Source of the DNA: Rhyacophila brunnea
Lineage: Eukaryota; Arthropoda; Insecta; Trichoptera; Rhyacophilidae
Length of the DNA: 64,000 nucleotides
Assembly (NCBI GenBank): GCA_022495005.1
Contig: JAGYXB010000666.1
Span: 124,001-188,000, forward strand
Direction of reading: 5' to 3'
The notes below the pieces were generated by a model. That model was not told the DNA's origin. It was given only the letters and a program-made list of their open reading frames with translations, and did not search any database. Of this stretch, positions 35,969 to 48,205 are shown piece by piece. The stretch's first letter is position 1, and the number at the start of each line of letters is the position of its first letter. Made by a program: the position numbers and the translations under genes.

Positions 35969-38240
35969 CTAGCTGAGCCAGCTGGCTCTCGCCAGTCTGT
36001 CTCGCTAGGTCTTGCAGACAGCTTTTCGTCATAATGACATGGTGTTCGATTTTAATATAATTGTAAAGTATGTATAGACGGCGCCATAGTTTTCCCTTAT
36101 AGTTTTACGTCAGACATTTTGACATTTCGCTGATTTGTTAGTTTTGCGATTTGCATGTCGTCACTGCCAATACAAATTTGGAGTCATATGCGTAGTCTAT
36201 TCTGGAGTCAGGCCTTCACAATATTACCTGACACCACTTCAGGCTGCTAGGCCTAGCAGAACAGCTAGCAATCAACGATTGCTACCATTGACATTTTAAT
36301 TTTAATACATTATATGTGTAGGTGTGTGCATTTAAATCTGATAACTAATTATACATCTCATTCATTCAAATATACAGCAATATTATGTGATTATCATTAA
36401 AAGCGATCCATTATATCCCAATATTAATCTCTTTTGGGTCCCATTTACATAATAGAAAAAGATTAGTAGCATTAAAAACAAATTTAAACATTGTTTTGTT
36501 TCATTGTCTATAAAAAATAAATGCTTGCAGCCATAGAATAATATTTAAAAATCAAATTTTGAATTCAAAATTAACCTTAATCAATATAATTTCTCTGTGC
36601 GGGACATTTATATCGAGACAAATGTTGATAAATAAGAAAGCAATACATATTATAGACCAATTTTGATAATAATAGGAATTTATAAAACTTAAAAATGTGG
36701 AATCAGCTTAAAGAGGCCTTCATCCAGCAGTGGATTGATGACGATAATGACGATGTAAATAGGTTGGTATATAAAATCACAAATTTAAAAAAAATATAGC
36801 AGTTTATATGACTAACAAGAGTAGAATTAGGTTGGCATAACCTTCATCCAGCAGTGGATTGATCATGGTTGATGATGATAATTACGATATTATGAATGGG
36901 TAAATATAGTATCAGCAATTTTGATAAATATAGCAATTCATATGATCGACAGAAATACAAACAACTTAGAAAGGCCTTCATCCACCAGTGGATTGATTCA
37001 GGCTCATGATGGTAATGGCAATATAAATAGATATAATATCACCAATTTTGATAAATACAGCAATTCATATGACAGAAAGGAGTATAATCAGGCTATGGGA
37101 GGCCTTTATCCAGCAGTGGATAGGTTCAGGTCGATGATGATAAGGATGATAGAAATAGGTATAATATCACAAATTCGTTAAACCGATAGTCGTAGAATCA
37201 CGTTACGGAACCCTTCATCCAGCAGTGGATTGATGATGATGATGAAATTCAAGACTATCAAGAATACAATCAACGTAGAGAGGCCGTCATCCAGCAGTGG
37301 ATTTATTAAGGCTCGTGATAAAAATGGCATTATAAATATAGATAGTATAATATCACTGATTTCCATGTGTAAGTAAGGAGTAGAATAAAGCTGAGAAGGC
37401 CTTCATCCAGCAGTGGATAGGTCCAGATTGATGATGATAAAGATGGTAAAAATAGGTAAATATTATACAATATCACACATTTTGTTAATTATAATAATTC
37501 GTATTAATTTCTTTCATTGTTTGCAATGGCAACTTAATATGACTATATATATGGAAATTAGTAGCCTAGGTAATTATACAATAAAAAAATAGTGCGTAAA
37601 CAGCCACAAAGAAGTATTTAAAAAAAAAACAAATTTGTTAATAATTAATAGAAAACTCATCTTACAATAAAAATGTCTTGATTGGAATTGATTATTTAAC
37701 ATGCTAATAGAAATGTCACATTTTTCGATTGATTCTGCAAATTCTAAATTTGAATTCTGACACGTCAAATGAACTTGTTTTGCGAAAGAAAACAAATGAC
37801 AATCTAAGTCTATTAGTTTGACAGATAAAAAGCAGTGACATGGTTTTAGATTATATTTTTGTAGTAATTAGTGAGGAAAGATGTATTTATTTCTTGTAGC
37901 ACGCCAATGTGCTACTTACAGATTTGAATAGTTTGGTGGAATATTAATTCTGATTTGTGAAATATCGATTATATAAAAAGTATTAAGCGACATTATAATC
38001 AATTTGCGGTAGATAGACAGTAAAGTAGCGAAAATATAAGGTGACGGATGTAAAACGCGATTTAAAAATGATTTTATCTGTGATTGTGTCGAGTTTTATC
38101 AGATTGTGCCCGATTCAAATGGAAGTAGATTCGGGACTCCAAAAATTGAAGTAAATTCTTTTAATAATCAACAAAGTGGTATTTAAATAAAAAAGTTGAC
38201 GTATTTTCCAAAATCTCTTAGGATAATAATATATAGGAGA
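35969..38240 (-). mobile_element. Helitron A, 2272 bp, non-autonomous
   Basis: Minus-strand 5' end TCTCCTATATATTATTATCC at 38240. The 3' end GAGCCAGCTGGCTC (stem GAGCC/GGCTC, loop AGCT) is followed by AG and CTAG at 35969, then host T. A TC start, a short hairpin a few bases before CTRR, and A/T target flanks define Helitrons. No Rep or helicase ORF is present. Order on the minus strand: 5' module (38240-37640) shared with B, minisatellite (37440-36712, 7 units), then a 3' module with CGGTGCGGGACATTC-like sequence and the terminal GC-rich block. Confidence 0.8.
36712..37440. repeat. minisatellite in Helitron A, about 7 units
   Basis: Units of roughly 105-135 bp carry GAGGCCTTCATCCAGCAGTGG, then ATTGAT, a GATGAT run and TATAATATCA...TTTTGATAAATA. 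They are the least uniform of the three arrays, with visible point changes between units. The GAG-to-GAT part translates as EAFIQQWID, the LINE C-terminus. Confidence 0.8.
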
Positions 38241-38846
38241 CTAGCTGAGCCAGCTGGCTCTCGCCAGTCTGTCTCGCTAGGTCTTGCAGACAGCTTAGCG
38301 TCCTAATGTATGGTATTGAATTTTAATAAAATTGTGAGGTATGCAGAGACGGCGCCGTTTGACATTTCGCTGATTTTTCACTTTTACAATTTGCAAGTCG
38401 TTACTTTCGATATAAATTTGGCGTCATATGCAGAGTCTATTCTGGATTCACCATCCCAGGCTGCTAGACCTAGCAGAATAGCAGGTAATTTGATTGCGAT
38501 TCAATAATATAACGTTTATATTAATCTCACGCGTATCCCCTTGAGGTAATAGATGAAGATTAGCCATATAACTATTAAATTATTTTGTTTAATTGTCTAA
38601 AAAAATGCTTGCAGCTATAGAATAATATTTAAAAAAACAAATTTTGAATTTACATTTTATATAATGTTTCCCGGTGCGGGATGTTCATATCGAAACAAAT
38701 GTTGATAAAAGAAGGAACTCGTAGATCTGAGAGGAAGTAATTGGGTTAGAAAGGACTTCGTCTATATATGTATTGATCCAAACTGATTATGATAATGGCA
38801 TTATAAATATTTAGGTAGATATATGTATGTATATGTTACGCCTACG

Positions 38847-39625
38847 TGTGAAATTGCGTATTACCTACATGAAATCGGCTAAATTTTGCCTATTTCATAA
38901 AAATGCAAACCCATTGCCTTATTCATGAAATAGGCAAAACATCTTTCGAGTGCGTGAATTTGGCAGTAATTTTTCTGCCTAGTTCATGCATAGGGCAAAT
39001 TAGATATTGGCGCTCCGCTCCGGTGGTGTTTTTTCCAAGTAAATCAAATTTGTCAAATGCTCATGCATTGGTCAATATAGATAGTGGCGCTCCGGTGGAG
39101 TTTTTTGCAAATAATCAAACTAACCAGATGTCAAATGTTATTGATTATATAAAAATATGCCTATTAATAACTACAATGACGTTCATTTCCAATTACTATG
39201 CCCAAAAAAATCTAGAACTATAATATGATAACGGGAGAATTTTATTAAAAGGTATTTTCGCGATTTGATTTGAGCTTTGGTATCAGGCAATAGTCGATTG
39301 TTTGTTTGTGATAGTATGATTAAATTTGATAGTTTGTTGACAGGTGTTAGGTAACCTTAAAATGGATATTCAGTTGAATTCAGAATTACAAAACCTAACC
39401 GAACCTAATAATAATATTATAATATTATGTCCAATTATAACTAATAAAACCATCCGTATTAAATTTACTTTTTCTACTGTCATGTTGACAGTTTAAGAAT
39501 TCTATACCCTGCCGAATTCACGTACTTGGCAGATAATTTGCCTAATTCATGAATAAGGCAACGGGCTTGCATTTTTCATGAATTTGACAAAATTTTGCCG
39601 ATTTCATGTAATACGCAATTTCACA
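38847..39625. mobile_element. long-TIR MITE nested in Helitron B
   Basis: Inverted repeats of about 120 bp: TGTGAAATTGCGTATTAC and ATGAAATCGGC at the left end are mirrored at 39510-39625 with scattered mismatches. Inside is a direct repeat around TGGCGCTCCG (39009-39035 and 39085-39100). No target duplication was identified. Absent from A and C, so it inserted after B formed. Confidence 0.65.
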
Positions 39626-39659
39626 AATTCGGTTCAGTTCAATTCATAGAACAAAAAAT

Positions 39660-39935
39660 AGTGGACTCAGCTTAGAGAGGCCTTCATCGAGCAGTGTATT
39701 GATCCGGTGTAATTATGATAACGATGAAATGAATATATTATTATTATTTAAAATGTTTGATAAATGCAGCAATGTATATAAGAGGAATGGAATTAGTTCT
39801 GAGACGGCTATATCGAGTAGTGGATTGATCCTGGTTCATGGTGATAATGAGGATATAAATGGGTAGGTACATCAATTTTGATAGATATAGCAATTCATAT
39901 GACCAAGAGGATTATTGGAATAACCTTCACCCAGC
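39660..39935. repeat. residual minisatellite in Helitron B
   Basis: Two to three units with decayed versions of the GGCCTTCATCCAGCAGTGG motif (for example GCCTTCATCGAGCAGTGTA). A further isolated relic is near 38752. Confidence 0.6.
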
Positions 39936-41210
39936 ATGGAATCCTAATAAGCATAGTGACACACATTGATTCTTCTATATAGTAACCACATGGATGCAAA
40001 TAGTGGATAATAATATGACGTAGGTACTTCATAGTGCGATTATGGGATGAAATGATCATAATTGACTTTTTTAGTTGTCTATAAAGCATGATTTTTCTTA
40101 TATTGTGTAATAAAACGTTTAATTCAACATTATATAAATACTATCTATTAATAAAATTGTAAAAACCTTGTGTATTTATTACGTATAGTAAACGTCATTT
40201 TTAATTTACCTACCTACGTTGTCTATGAATATGACAGCTTAAATAAAAGTACTTTGTCTATGGTTCAAAATAAATAAAAATGCATGCGTAAATGATGCTC
40301 CGTCAATATTTTTTTAGGATAATTTGATTAATCAACGTAGTTTTATATGTAGTTTTAACCTTTGATCATGATGATAATCGTTGAAATGTGGCCTTATTAT
40401 TAAATTTAAATAAACTCATCGAATATTGTGAAGAGGCAAGGCAATGACGTACCTATTAATACATTGTTGTGTGATTTGTGACAGCCAGGAATTTTCGGAT
40501 TAAATATGGGCAAAAATATATCTATAGGAAACGTATTTCTGAAAGTGATTGACTATTGTTTTTTTATGCTCGTTTATAGAGACATTAAAATATTATATTT
40601 ATTATGCAATTAATGTAAACATTAACAATAAATGTCTTGATTGAAATTGATTATTTAATATGCTAATAGAAATGTCACATTTTTCGATTATTTCTGCAAA
40701 TTCTAAATTTGAATTTTGACACGTCAAATGAACTTGTTTATATCAGAAAAGAAAACAATTGAAAATCAATCATCTATTATTTCAGTTTGACAGATAAATA
40801 GCAGTGACGTGGTTTTAGATTATATTTTCGTAGTAATAAGTGAGGAAATATGTATTTATTTCTTGTTCGTACGCCAATGTGCTACTTACAGATTTGAATA
40901 ATTTTGTGGAATATTAATTTAGATATTTTGCAATATTGATTATATAGAAAGAATTAAGCGACATTATAATCGATTTGCGGTAGACGAAAGGCAAGATGCG
41001 AAAATGTATGGTGACGGATGTAAAACGCGATTTAAAAACGATAGTATCTGTGATTGTGTCGAGTTTTATCAGATTGTGCCCGATTCAAATGGAAGTAGAT
41101 TCGGGACTCCAAAAATTGAAGTGAATTCCTTTAATAATCAACAAAGTGGTATTTAAATAAAAAAGTTGACGTATTTTCCAAAATCTCTTAGGATAATAAT
41201 ATATAGGAGA

Positions 41211-41937
41211 CTAGCTGAGCCAGCTGGCTCTCGCCAGTCTGTCTCGCTAGGTCTTGCAGACAGCTTTTCATCATAGTGACTTGGTGTTGGATTTTAATAT
41301 AATAATTGTAAAGTGTGTATAGACGGCGCCATAGTTTTCCCTTTGGGATGGATTCTCATTCACGTCAGACAATTGAAAATTTATCTGATTTGTCAGTTTT
41401 ACGATATGCATGTCGTCACTGTAAATACAAATTTGGAGTCATGTGCGTGTTCTATTCTGGAGTCTGTCCTTCTCAATATCGTCTGACACCATTTCAGGCT
41501 GCTAGGTTTAGCAGAACAGCTGGCAATCGCCGATTGCTGCCACTGTTATTTTAATTTTAATACAATATATGTGTAGGTATGTGCATTTAAATATGATAAG
41601 TAATTATACATCTCAATTGTGATTATCATAAATAGCGATCCAATATAACGCGAATATTAATCTCTTACGGGTCCCATGTACATAATAGAAAAAGTTAGCA
41701 GCATAAAAAATAAATTTAAACATTATTTTGTTTCATTGTCTATAAAAAATAAATGCTTGGAGTCATAGAATAATATTTTAAAAATCATATTTTGATTTAA
41801 AATTAACCTTAAAAAATATAATTTCCCGGTGCGGGACATTCATATCGACACAAATGTTGATAAATAATGAAGCAATACATATTATATCTGATAAGAATAG
41901 GAATTTATAAGACCTAAAGATGTAGAATCAGCTTAAA

Positions 41938-41969
<32 letters not shown>

Positions 41970-44900
41970 TTGATGACGATAATGACGATATAAATGGGTA
42001 GGTATATAAAATCACAAATTTAAAAAAATATTGCAGTTTATATGACCAAGAAAAGTAGAATTAGGTTGGGATAACCTTCATCCAGCAGTGGATTAATCTC
42101 GGTTGATGATGATAATGACGATATTATGAATGGGTAAATATAATATCAGCAATTTTGATAAATATAGCAATTCATATAACCGACAGAAATTTAAACAACT
42201 TAAGAGAGGCCTTCATCCACCGGTGGATTGATTCAGGCTCATAATGATAATGGAAATATAAATAGATATAATATAATATCACCGATTTTGATAAATACAG
42301 CAATTCAAATGACAGAAAGGAGTAGAATCAGGCATGGGAGGCCTTTATCCAGCAGTAGATGGGTTCAGGTCAATGATGATAAGGAAGATAGAAATAGGTA
42401 TAATATAGTAGTAGAATCAGGTTGCGGAACCCTCCATCCAGCAGTAGATTGATTCTGGTTGATGATGATGATGATGACGATATGAATATGTAAATAAATA
42501 TAATATCACCGATTTTGATAAATACAGAAATTCATATGACAGAAAACAGTAGAATCAAGCTAGCGAGGTCTTTATTAAGCAGTGGATTGTTTCAGGTCAA
42601 TGATGATGGTGATGATAATGATGATAATGACGATATGAATATGTAAATAAATATAATATCACCGATTTTGATAAATACAGCAATTCATATGACAGAAAAG
42701 AGTAGAATCAAGCTAGGGAGGTCTTTATTAAGCAGTGGATTGGTTCAGGTCGATGATGATCATGATGACGATATGAATATGTAGATAGATATAATATCAC
42801 CGATTTTGATAAATACAGCAATTCATATGACAGAAAGAAGTAGAATCTGGCTAGGGAGGTCTTTATTAAGCAGTGGATTGGTTCAGGTCAATGATGATGA
42901 TAATGATAATGACCATATGAATATGTAGATAAATATAATATCACCGATTTTGATAAATACAGCAATGCATATGACAGAAAGGAGTAGAATCAGGTTAAGG
43001 AGGTCTTTAAGTAGTGGATTGGTTCAGGTCAATGATGATGATGATGACGATATGAATATGTAAATAAATATAATATCACCGATTTTGATAAATACAGAAA
43101 TTCATATGACAGAAAGGAGTATAATCTGGCTAGGGAGGTCTTTATTAAGCAGTGGATTGGTTCAGGTCGATGATGATGATGATGATTATGATGATAATGA
43201 CGATATAAATATGTAAATAAATATAATATCACCGATTTTGATAAATACAGCAATTCATATGACAGAAAGGAGTAGAATCAAGCTGGGGAGGTCTTTATTA
43301 AGCAGTGGATTGGTTTAGGTCGATGATGATGATGATGACGATATGAATATGTAGATAAATATGATATCACCGATTTTGATAAATACAGCAATTCATATGA
43401 CAGAAAGAAGTAGAATCTGGCTAGGGAGGTCTTTATTAAGCAGTGGATTGGTTCAGGTCGATGATGATGATGTTAATGACGATATGAATATGTAGATAAA
43501 TATAATATCACTGATTTTGATAAATACAGAAATTCATATGACAGAAAGGAGGAGAATTAGGCTAAGGGGGTCTTTATTAAGCAATGGATTGGTTCAGGTA
43601 TATGATAATGATGATGATGATGATGACGATATGAATGTGTAGATACATATAATATCACAGATTTTGTTAGATACATACATTCATATGACAAAAGGAGTAG
43701 AATCAAGCTAGGGAGGTCTTTATTAAGCAGTGGATGGATCCTGGTTGATGATGATGATGACGATATGAATATTTAAAAAAATATAATGTCACCGATTTTG
43801 ATAAATACAGAAATTCATATGACAGAAAGGAGTAGAATCTGGCTAGGGAGGTCTTTATTAAGCAGTGGATTGGTTCACGTCGATGATGATGATGATGATG
43901 ACGATATGAATATGTAGATAAATATAATATCACCGATTTTGATAAATACAGAAATTCATATGACAGAAAGGAGGAGAATTAGGCTAAGGGGTCTTTATTA
44001 AGCAGTGGATTGGTTCAGGTATATGATAATGATGATGATGATGATGATGACGATATGAATGTGTAGATACATATAATATCACAGATTTTGATAAATACAT
44101 ACATTCATATGACAAAAAGAGTAGAATCAGGCTAGGGAGGTCTTTATTAAGCAGTGGATGGATCCTGGTTGATGATGATGATGACGATATGAATATGTTT
44201 TAAATATAATATCACCGATTTTGATAAATACAGCAATTCATATGACAGAAAGGAGTAGAACCGGGCTAGGGAGGCCATTATCTAGCAGTGGATTGGTTCA
44301 GGTCGATGATATAAGAATGATAGAAATAGGTATAATATCACAAATTCGTTAAACCGATAGTAGTAGAATCAGGTTGCGGAACCCTTCATCCAGTTGATGA
44401 TGATGATGACGATAAGAATATGTTTTTAAATATAATATCACCGATTTTGATAAATACAGCAATTCATATGACAGAAAAGAGTAGAATCAAGCTAGGGAGG
44501 TCTTTATTAAGCAGTGGATTGGTTTAGGTCGATGATGATGATGATGACGATATGAATATGTAGATAAATATAATATCACCGATTTTGATAAATACAGCAA
44601 TTCATATGACAGAAAGAAGTAGAATCTGGCTAGGGAGGTCTTTATTAAGTAGTGGATTGGTTCAGGTCGATGATGATGATGTTGATGACGATATGAATAT
44701 GTAGATAAATATAATATCACCGATTTTGATAAATACAGAAATTCATATGACAGAAAGGAGGAGAATTAGGCTAAGGGGGTCTTTATTAAGCAGTGGATTG
44801 GTTCAGGTATATGATAATGATGATGATGATGATGACGATATGAATGTATAGATACATATAATATAACAGATTTTGATAAATACATACATTCATATGACAA

Positions 44901-46518
44901 AAGGAGTAGAATCAAGCTAGGGAGGTCTTTATTAAGCAGTGGATGGATCCTGGTTGATGATGATGATGACGATATGAATATTTAAATAAATATAATGTCA
45001 CCGATTTTGATAAATACAGAAATTCATATGACATAAAGGAGTATAATCTGGCTAGGGAGGTCTTTATTAAGCAGTGGATTAGTTCACGTCGATGATGATG
45101 ATGATGATGACGATATGAATAAGTATGTAGATAAATATAATATCACCGATTTTGATAAATACAGAAATTCATATGACAGAAAGGAGGAGAATCTGGCTAG
45201 GGAGGTCTTTATTAAGCAGTGGATTGGTTCAGGTCGATGATGATGATGATGATGACGATATGAATGTGTAGATACATATAATATCACAGATTTTGATAAA
45301 TACATACATTCATATGACAAAAGGAGTAGAATCAGGCTAGGGAGGTCTTTATTAAGCAGTGGATGGATCCTGGTTGATGATGATGATGACGATATGAATA
45401 TGTTTTTAAATATAATATCACCGATTTTGATAAATACAGCAATTCATATGACAGAAAGGAGTGGAACCGGGCTAAGGAGGCCATTATCTAGCAGTGGATT
45501 GGTTCAGGTCGATGATATAAGAATGATAGAAATAGGTATAATATCACAAATTCGTTAAACCGATAGTAGTAGAATCAGGTTGCGGAACCCTTCATCCAGT
45601 AGTGGATTGATCCTAGTTGATGATGATGATTATGATGACGATATGAATATGTAGATAAATAACATAAATAAATTCAATACTGTCAAGAATACAATCAACG
45701 TAGAGAGGCCTTCATCCAGCAGTGGATTTATTGAGGCTCGTGATAATAATGGCATTATATATAGATAGGTAGATAATAATGTTATATCACTGATTTTGAT
45801 AAATATAACAATTCATGTGTAAGTAAGGAGTAGAATAAGGCTGATGAGGCCTTCATCCAGCAGTGTATAGGTCAAGATTGATGATGATAGGGACGAAAAA
45901 AATAGGTAGATATTATACAATATCACACATTTTGATAACTATAACAATTCGTATTAATTTCTTTCATTGTTTGCAATGGCAACTTTTTTAGTATGGAAAT
46001 TAGTAGCCTAGGTATAATTATTCAATAACAAAAATAGTGGGTGAACAGCCACAAAGAAGTATATTAAAAAATCAAATTTGGAATATCACGTTATCTATGA
46101 TATGACGGCCAGTGGCGGACACACCTGTCAGATTTTTATTTACGTACTGAATTGTAGCAAGATTATGGGTTTTTCACCGGAAAAAAGTGCGCCAATGCCT
46201 ACATTACGATATTTGAATAAAAATAATCGAATTTGTTTGTCAAATAAAGGATTAGAAGGTCTTAAGCGACGAAGACGTCATTCTGCTGTATGTTAAAAGA
46301 AGTATGGCGAATTGTATGCGCTATATGAGAAAATATCAGTTATAAACGTCACGTACCTGTAAAATCATTGAAAATTTCTGAAATGTGGTCAATTCAAACG
46401 GTAGATGAATCGGTAGCGCACATTTTGAAGTGAAGATGTAAAAATAACAATAAAATGTCGCTTAAATGAGCTGTTGGTGTATTTTCCAAAATCTCTTAGG
46501 ATAATAATATATAGGAGA
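41211..46518 (-). mobile_element. Helitron C, 5308 bp, non-autonomous, expanded minisatellite
   Basis: Termini as in A and B: minus-strand TCTCCTATATATT at 46518 and hairpin plus CTAG at 41211. The 3' module and minisatellite match A. A's internal AGTAGCCTAGG and ACAGCCACAAAGAAGTAT block also recurs (about 45995-46065). The 5' module (46070-46475) differs completely from A and B except for the last 43 bp. The 72-codon frame at 46078-46296 lies in this unique module and is unrecognised. C owes its size to the 4 kb repeat array. Confidence 0.8.
41930..45900. repeat. minisatellite array in Helitron C, about 30 units
   Basis: About 30 units. Successive GTCTTTATTAAGCAGTGG landmarks at 42568, 42721, 42859, 43003, 43138, 43291 and 43429 give spacings of 153, 138, 144, 135, 153 and 138 bp. 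The differences come from GAT-triplet number. Multi-unit blocks recur: a segment with ATATGATAATGATG followed by GTGTAGATACATATAATATC appears near 43595, 44020 and 44810. A block ending ATCCAGTTGATG or ATCCAGTAGTGG appears near 44270 and 45480. This is higher-order repeat structure. Outer units keep the CCTTCATCCAGCAG form; inner units read TCTTTATTAAGCAG. Confidence 0.85.
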
Positions 46519-46802
46519 TAATTTAGTTGCTAGAACCCACTTAGCAACCAATAATGGTATTAATTTTTTACGAATTTCTTCCGAAAAAACTTTTCATACA
46601 AAACAGAATTAACTGAAAATGAAATCAATTCTACTTAAAGCTGGCTAAAAGTATTAAAAAATGCATTGGCGTTGTGTTATAATATGTTTTAAAAGTTTCA
46701 AATATCTAGCTAGTCGGGAAGTTAGTTAAAAATCAATTGCAAGATTTGTACCGGACAAACAACCACCGGACAAATAAGAATACGAGCTTAGGAAAACGTT
46801 GT

Positions 46803-48197
46803 GAAAAGAAGATAATCTTGATAACTTAATTACGCCAAGATCTCTCAAAATTTTAGTTTTAACGTATTTTGTATTTATATCGGAAAACATTTGTTTATAA
46901 AAATATATGTGTTGAAATTTTCAAACTTAAGCAGTAATTAGTTTGAAAGATAGAAAATAAAATTCTGGAATTATAAAAAAAGATTCCACCCCACGGGAGA
47001 TCAGGTAGTGATATAGTTGGCAGACCTCTCAAACGATCGAAAGATAGCTAAAACTAAACTTTGTAAATATCTGTTTAAAACAGACTCAACAACAGGAAAA
47101 ATATGAAAGCAAGCGGGTGAAATTATTTTTAGAAATTTTTTGAAAATTAAACGTGAGATTATACCGATGTGTACTTTGTAGCTCAGGAGAGATTACAACA
47201 TCCCTAATATCATGTTTCCCTAATATAACGTCCATTCCCCACCCTTAAGAAACGTGCACAGCGGTTCTTAAATAGCTGAGTTTTATTTTTATTATGATGG
47301 CCTTTGTAAATTTGTGTGTTAAATTGTAATAGGTACATATATAAAGTGAAAAAGTAGTAGAATAACGTTAGAGTAAGTTTGTTTATTTGAGTAGTCTAAA
47401 TTACACATCAAATAATACATAAACAATTATATTGACCCTAGAATTAATATAGAAAATTGTATTTGTATTTATATTTGGTAGAAAAATTATTACTATCTAA
47501 TGGCAATTGGTGCCCTGAGATGGGCATTGGAAATTTTATCGTTAAAAAATATGACCATATAATATCAAATGCATCAAAATAGTATATACACACTATAAAA
47601 TATAATATTAATAGTTAATTTTTTCCATATCTGCCTGTAGCACCTAATGATTATTGTCGAATATTGAATGGCTCAGAGTGTGGTAAAAATGTCATAAATA
47701 CATCACTTGGTAAGCTCCTTTTTAGCCTAAGTCAATTACCGAGGGCTGACGTGTCCGCACATGAACTCGACTGTTTGTAACGCGGTCGTATGTATTTGCC
47801 AGTTAGATTATCACGTAAAAAGCTTTGAGTTTTGTAAAGATGCCTTTTATTACAGTCACAGAGAACCACAGTTAGCACGAACATGTTTATTTTGTTAATT
47901 ATACTAGTGGGTTGATCTACGCATATTCTTTTCCTTGTTATATTACATCGTGACATTTTTATTTATATTTTTGTGAAATTAAATCCCAGTTAACGTTCTA
48001 TCTTTTAAAAGGTATGTATATTATTAACATTTTAGTCGACATCATGTAGGTACGTATATCACGTGACAAGCTACACTATCCTATGACGGTATTAGTTACA
48101 AATTTAGATACATAACAATTTGTTTAATATAACAATAGTTATTATTTGTTCTTTAAGTACTTCGCAATATGTTTATTTAGATTAGTTGCCCTTAAGT
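46803..48197. other. spacer, no supported gene
   Basis: A 74-codon minus-strand frame (47956-47732) with a true ATG contains a hydrophobic INMFVLTVVLCDC stretch and a basic C-terminal half. It has no recognised family and no signal of splicing, so it is not called as a gene. Confidence 0.4.
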
Positions 48198-48205
48198 CTT
48201 TATAG

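Larger units (their letters stand above)
38241..41210 (-). mobile_element. Helitron B, 2970 bp, non-autonomous
   Basis: Same termini as A. Its 5' end at 41210 abuts Helitron C's CTAG, and its 3' CTAG at 38241 abuts A's 5' TC without any intervening base. The 5' module (41210-40625) is nearly identical to A's. The minisatellite is short and decayed (39660-39935). A 779 bp inverted-repeat element (38847-39625) is inserted. The longest open frame (38903-39223, 106 codons) lies in that insertion and includes its TIR, so it is not considered a gene. Confidence 0.8.
35856..46802 (+). mobile_element. 397 bp inverted-repeat element split by the Helitron array
   Basis: The left 113 bp (35856-35968) and right 284 bp (46519-46802) together equal 397 bp, the length of the intact copy at 32337-32733. 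Joining ...TATTAA with TAATTTAGTTGC restores the sequence of the empty copies without any duplicated base. This is the diagnostic footprint of Helitron insertion between A and T. Confidence 0.75.

Noticed and set aside
38903..39223. 106-codon plus-strand frame, the longest in the window
   Set aside because: It starts within the terminal inverted repeat of a MITE and runs through its direct repeat. No domain and no conservation in Helitrons A or C.
43029..45320. Several 74-78 codon minus-strand frames with HHHHH runs and a recurrent PIHCLIKTSLARF peptide
   Set aside because: They are translations of the minisatellite (GAT read in reverse as histidine). Unit lengths divisible by three keep the frame open by chance, stops occur every one to two units, and there is no start or context.
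46078..46296. 72-codon frame in Helitron C as a captured host exon
   Set aside because: No recognised domain or splice signal, and only one copy is visible. Kept as part of the unique 5' module.
36000..46500. CRISPR-like or origin-type repeat array
   Set aside because: Units are contiguous without spacers, derive from transposon sequence and sit in a eukaryotic genome.
47732..47956. 74-codon frame with a hydrophobic stretch as a secreted protein gene
   Set aside because: The hydrophobic segment lies 26 residues in, not at the N-terminus. No family, promoter or poly(A) support.
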